Shown here in pieces: positions 4,919 through 5,590 of a stretch of 5,590 nucleotides of DNA. Origin of the DNA: Promethearchaeota archaeon. Lineage in GTDB: Archaea > Asgardarchaeota > Lokiarchaeia > Sigyniarchaeales > SOKP01. The position numbers and the translations under genes were made by a program. Each line of letters begins with the position of its first letter. Position 1 is the stretch's first letter. Under the pieces are notes generated by a model. It was given only the letters and a program-made list of their open reading frames with translations, made no database searches and was not told the DNA's origin. The DNA lies in NCBI GenBank assembly GCA_016840695.1, contig JAEORV010000135.1, positions 1 to 5,590 on the forward strand, given 5' to 3'.

Positions 4919-5332
4919 TTGGTCAAGGTTATTCAAGATGTTTGGATCCTCACATCGGATGGCATCTCCGTATTCTCGAGATTACACGATGAGAGCTTAA
5001 ATGAACAACTCTTTGGAGCCTTGATGAGCGCTTTGAATTCATTTGCGGAAGAAATTGCCAAAGGGGGTCTTTCGAACTTTCAATTGAGTAACAAGCGCTT
5101 TAGCATTAGAAAGCGGAATAATTTTATATTTGTAGCAAGTTCCAATCCAAAAGTTAAAGAAAAGAAAGCCATCTCCGAGATGGAAAACATAATCGAGAAG
5201 TTTTTTGACAAGTATCCCGAGGATATATTAACTAATTGGGATAGTGACGTGAGTATTTTTGAGAACTTTGAAGAAAGTATCGAAGATTCGCTTGAATCCA
5301 CTATCAAGAAATTTCAGAAGGCTTTCTGGTAA
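4919..5332 (+). CDS. Longin-domain-like protein (Asgard type, trafficking/GTPase-associated fold)
   Basis: This is a 137-residue soluble protein. The predicted secondary structure follows the longin order. Two strands (VKVIQDVWILTSDG and ISVFSRL, residues 2-21) lead into a long helix (28-47, NEQLFGALMSALNSFAEEIA). Three strands come next (51-76), including FQLSNKRFSIRKRNNFIFVA, and then a long C-terminal helical region (80-134). The I-x-D-V-W-I-L-T-x-D-G-I opening and L-F-G-A-L-M-S-A-L helix are, from memory, typical of proteins common in Asgard archaea that resemble longin domains of SNAREs, adaptor sigma subunits, SRP receptor and Mon1/Fuz. Such domains usually bind small GTPases or regulate them. 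It starts with TTG; GTTGAT (4909-4914) four bases ahead is Shine-Dalgarno-like. A roadblock fold is the main alternative. No enzyme motif is present. Confidence 0.75.
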   Translation: MVKVIQDVWILTSDGISVFSRLHDESLNEQLFGALMSALNSFAEEIAKGGLSNFQLSNKRFSIRKRNNFIFVASSNPKVKEKKAISEMENIIEKFFDKYPEDILTNWDSDVSIFENFEESIEDSLESTIKKFQKAFW

Positions 5333-5422
5333 TTTGCTTTTATTTATTACTCAAAAAATTTAAGTTGAATAAGTTCTATTTCTTAATTGAGAAGTAAAAT
5401 TTTCAAAAAGAACGAGAAGTAA
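5333..5422 (+). promoter_or_regulatory. Spacer with T-rich terminator and candidate TATA for the last gene
   Basis: Just after the longin-like stop codon, 5333-5348 is T-rich (TTTGCTTTTATTTATT) and could end that transcript. TAAAATTTT at 5395-5403 is centred about 24 bases before the ATG at 5423, which fits a leaderless promoter for the last gene. A shared transcript is equally possible given the 90-base gap. Confidence 0.3.
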
Positions 5423-5590
5423 ATGAAAGATATCAACAGTAAACCAGAAGAATCTGAAGATCTACGAGAAGAACTTGAAATTCGCGGCGATACTTTGGAG
5501 AAAAGCATCACAAACAAAATTAACTTGCTTTCTACAAGCGAGATAAATACGTTTATAAAGAATCTCTCTAAGCCTCAGTTTTTAGGCTCA
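5423..5590 (+). CDS. Unrecognised protein, N-terminal 56 residues (partial)
   Basis: An open frame begins at ATG 5423 and is still open at the window edge. The visible part starts MKDINSKPEESEDLREELEI. The first 25 or so residues are highly charged and Glu-rich, probably helical or disordered, and are followed by a stretch with more hydrophobic residues (KINLLSTSEINTFIKNL) that may be the first helix of a domain. No P-loop, zinc-binding motif, signal peptide or membrane span is seen in this fragment. It lies 90 bases downstream of the longin-like gene on the same strand, so the two may act together. I do not recognise the family; the complete protein is needed. Confidence 0.6.
   Translation, partial: MKDINSKPEESEDLREELEIRGDTLEKSITNKINLLSTSEINTFIKNLSKPQFLGS

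Noticed and set aside
5080..5307. Minus-strand 75-codon frame opposite the longin-like gene.
   Set aside because: Ser/Leu-rich shadow translation with no start context; the plus-strand frame has a TATA box and a coherent fold.

Overview
The window looks like a piece of an AT-rich archaeal chromosome, most likely from an Asgard archaeon (Lokiarchaeia-like). Three observations support this. It has a complete transcription factor B gene, the archaeal counterpart of TFIIB. TATA-like boxes sit about 25-30 bases upstream of several start codons. It also has a small longin-fold-like protein of the kind that is expanded in Asgard genomes. The Asgard placement is inference from remembered families; the archaeal placement is much firmer. 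No tRNA, rRNA, CRISPR array, transposase or phage gene is visible.

Layout. On the minus strand at the left edge (1-84) is the start of a small protein resembling the DUF6506 family. It faces away from a plus-strand SRPBCC/START-like ligand-binding protein (217-651). That gene converges on the minus-strand TFB gene (749-1666), and an A-rich tract plus a small hairpin between the two act as a probable TFB terminator. The 401-base gap 1667-2067 holds an A-rich TFB leader, a 26-base imperfect palindrome centred on a TATA-like sequence, and a strong hairpin whose 7-base loop is exactly complementary to a segment just upstream. Together these could be an undescribed small RNA gene. The gap ends with a probable terminator for the next gene.

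The centre is a minus-strand redox pair: an FMN-dependent NPD/nitronate-monooxygenase-family protein (3884-4774), followed by a GlcD-type FAD-dependent 2-hydroxyacid dehydrogenase fused to two [4Fe-4S] clusters (2068-3816). The order suggests related metabolism, but the second gene also has its own well-placed TATA box. Both proteins depart from their textbook active-site motifs, so automatic functional names should be treated with care.

On the right, a divergent promoter region (4775-4918) leads to the plus-strand longin-like protein (4919-5332) and then to the first 56 codons of an unrecognised acidic, lysine-rich protein that runs off the window (5423-5590). The longin-like protein probably works with small GTPases or other trafficking-like factors, as longin and roadblock proteins do elsewhere, but no GTPase is visible in this window.
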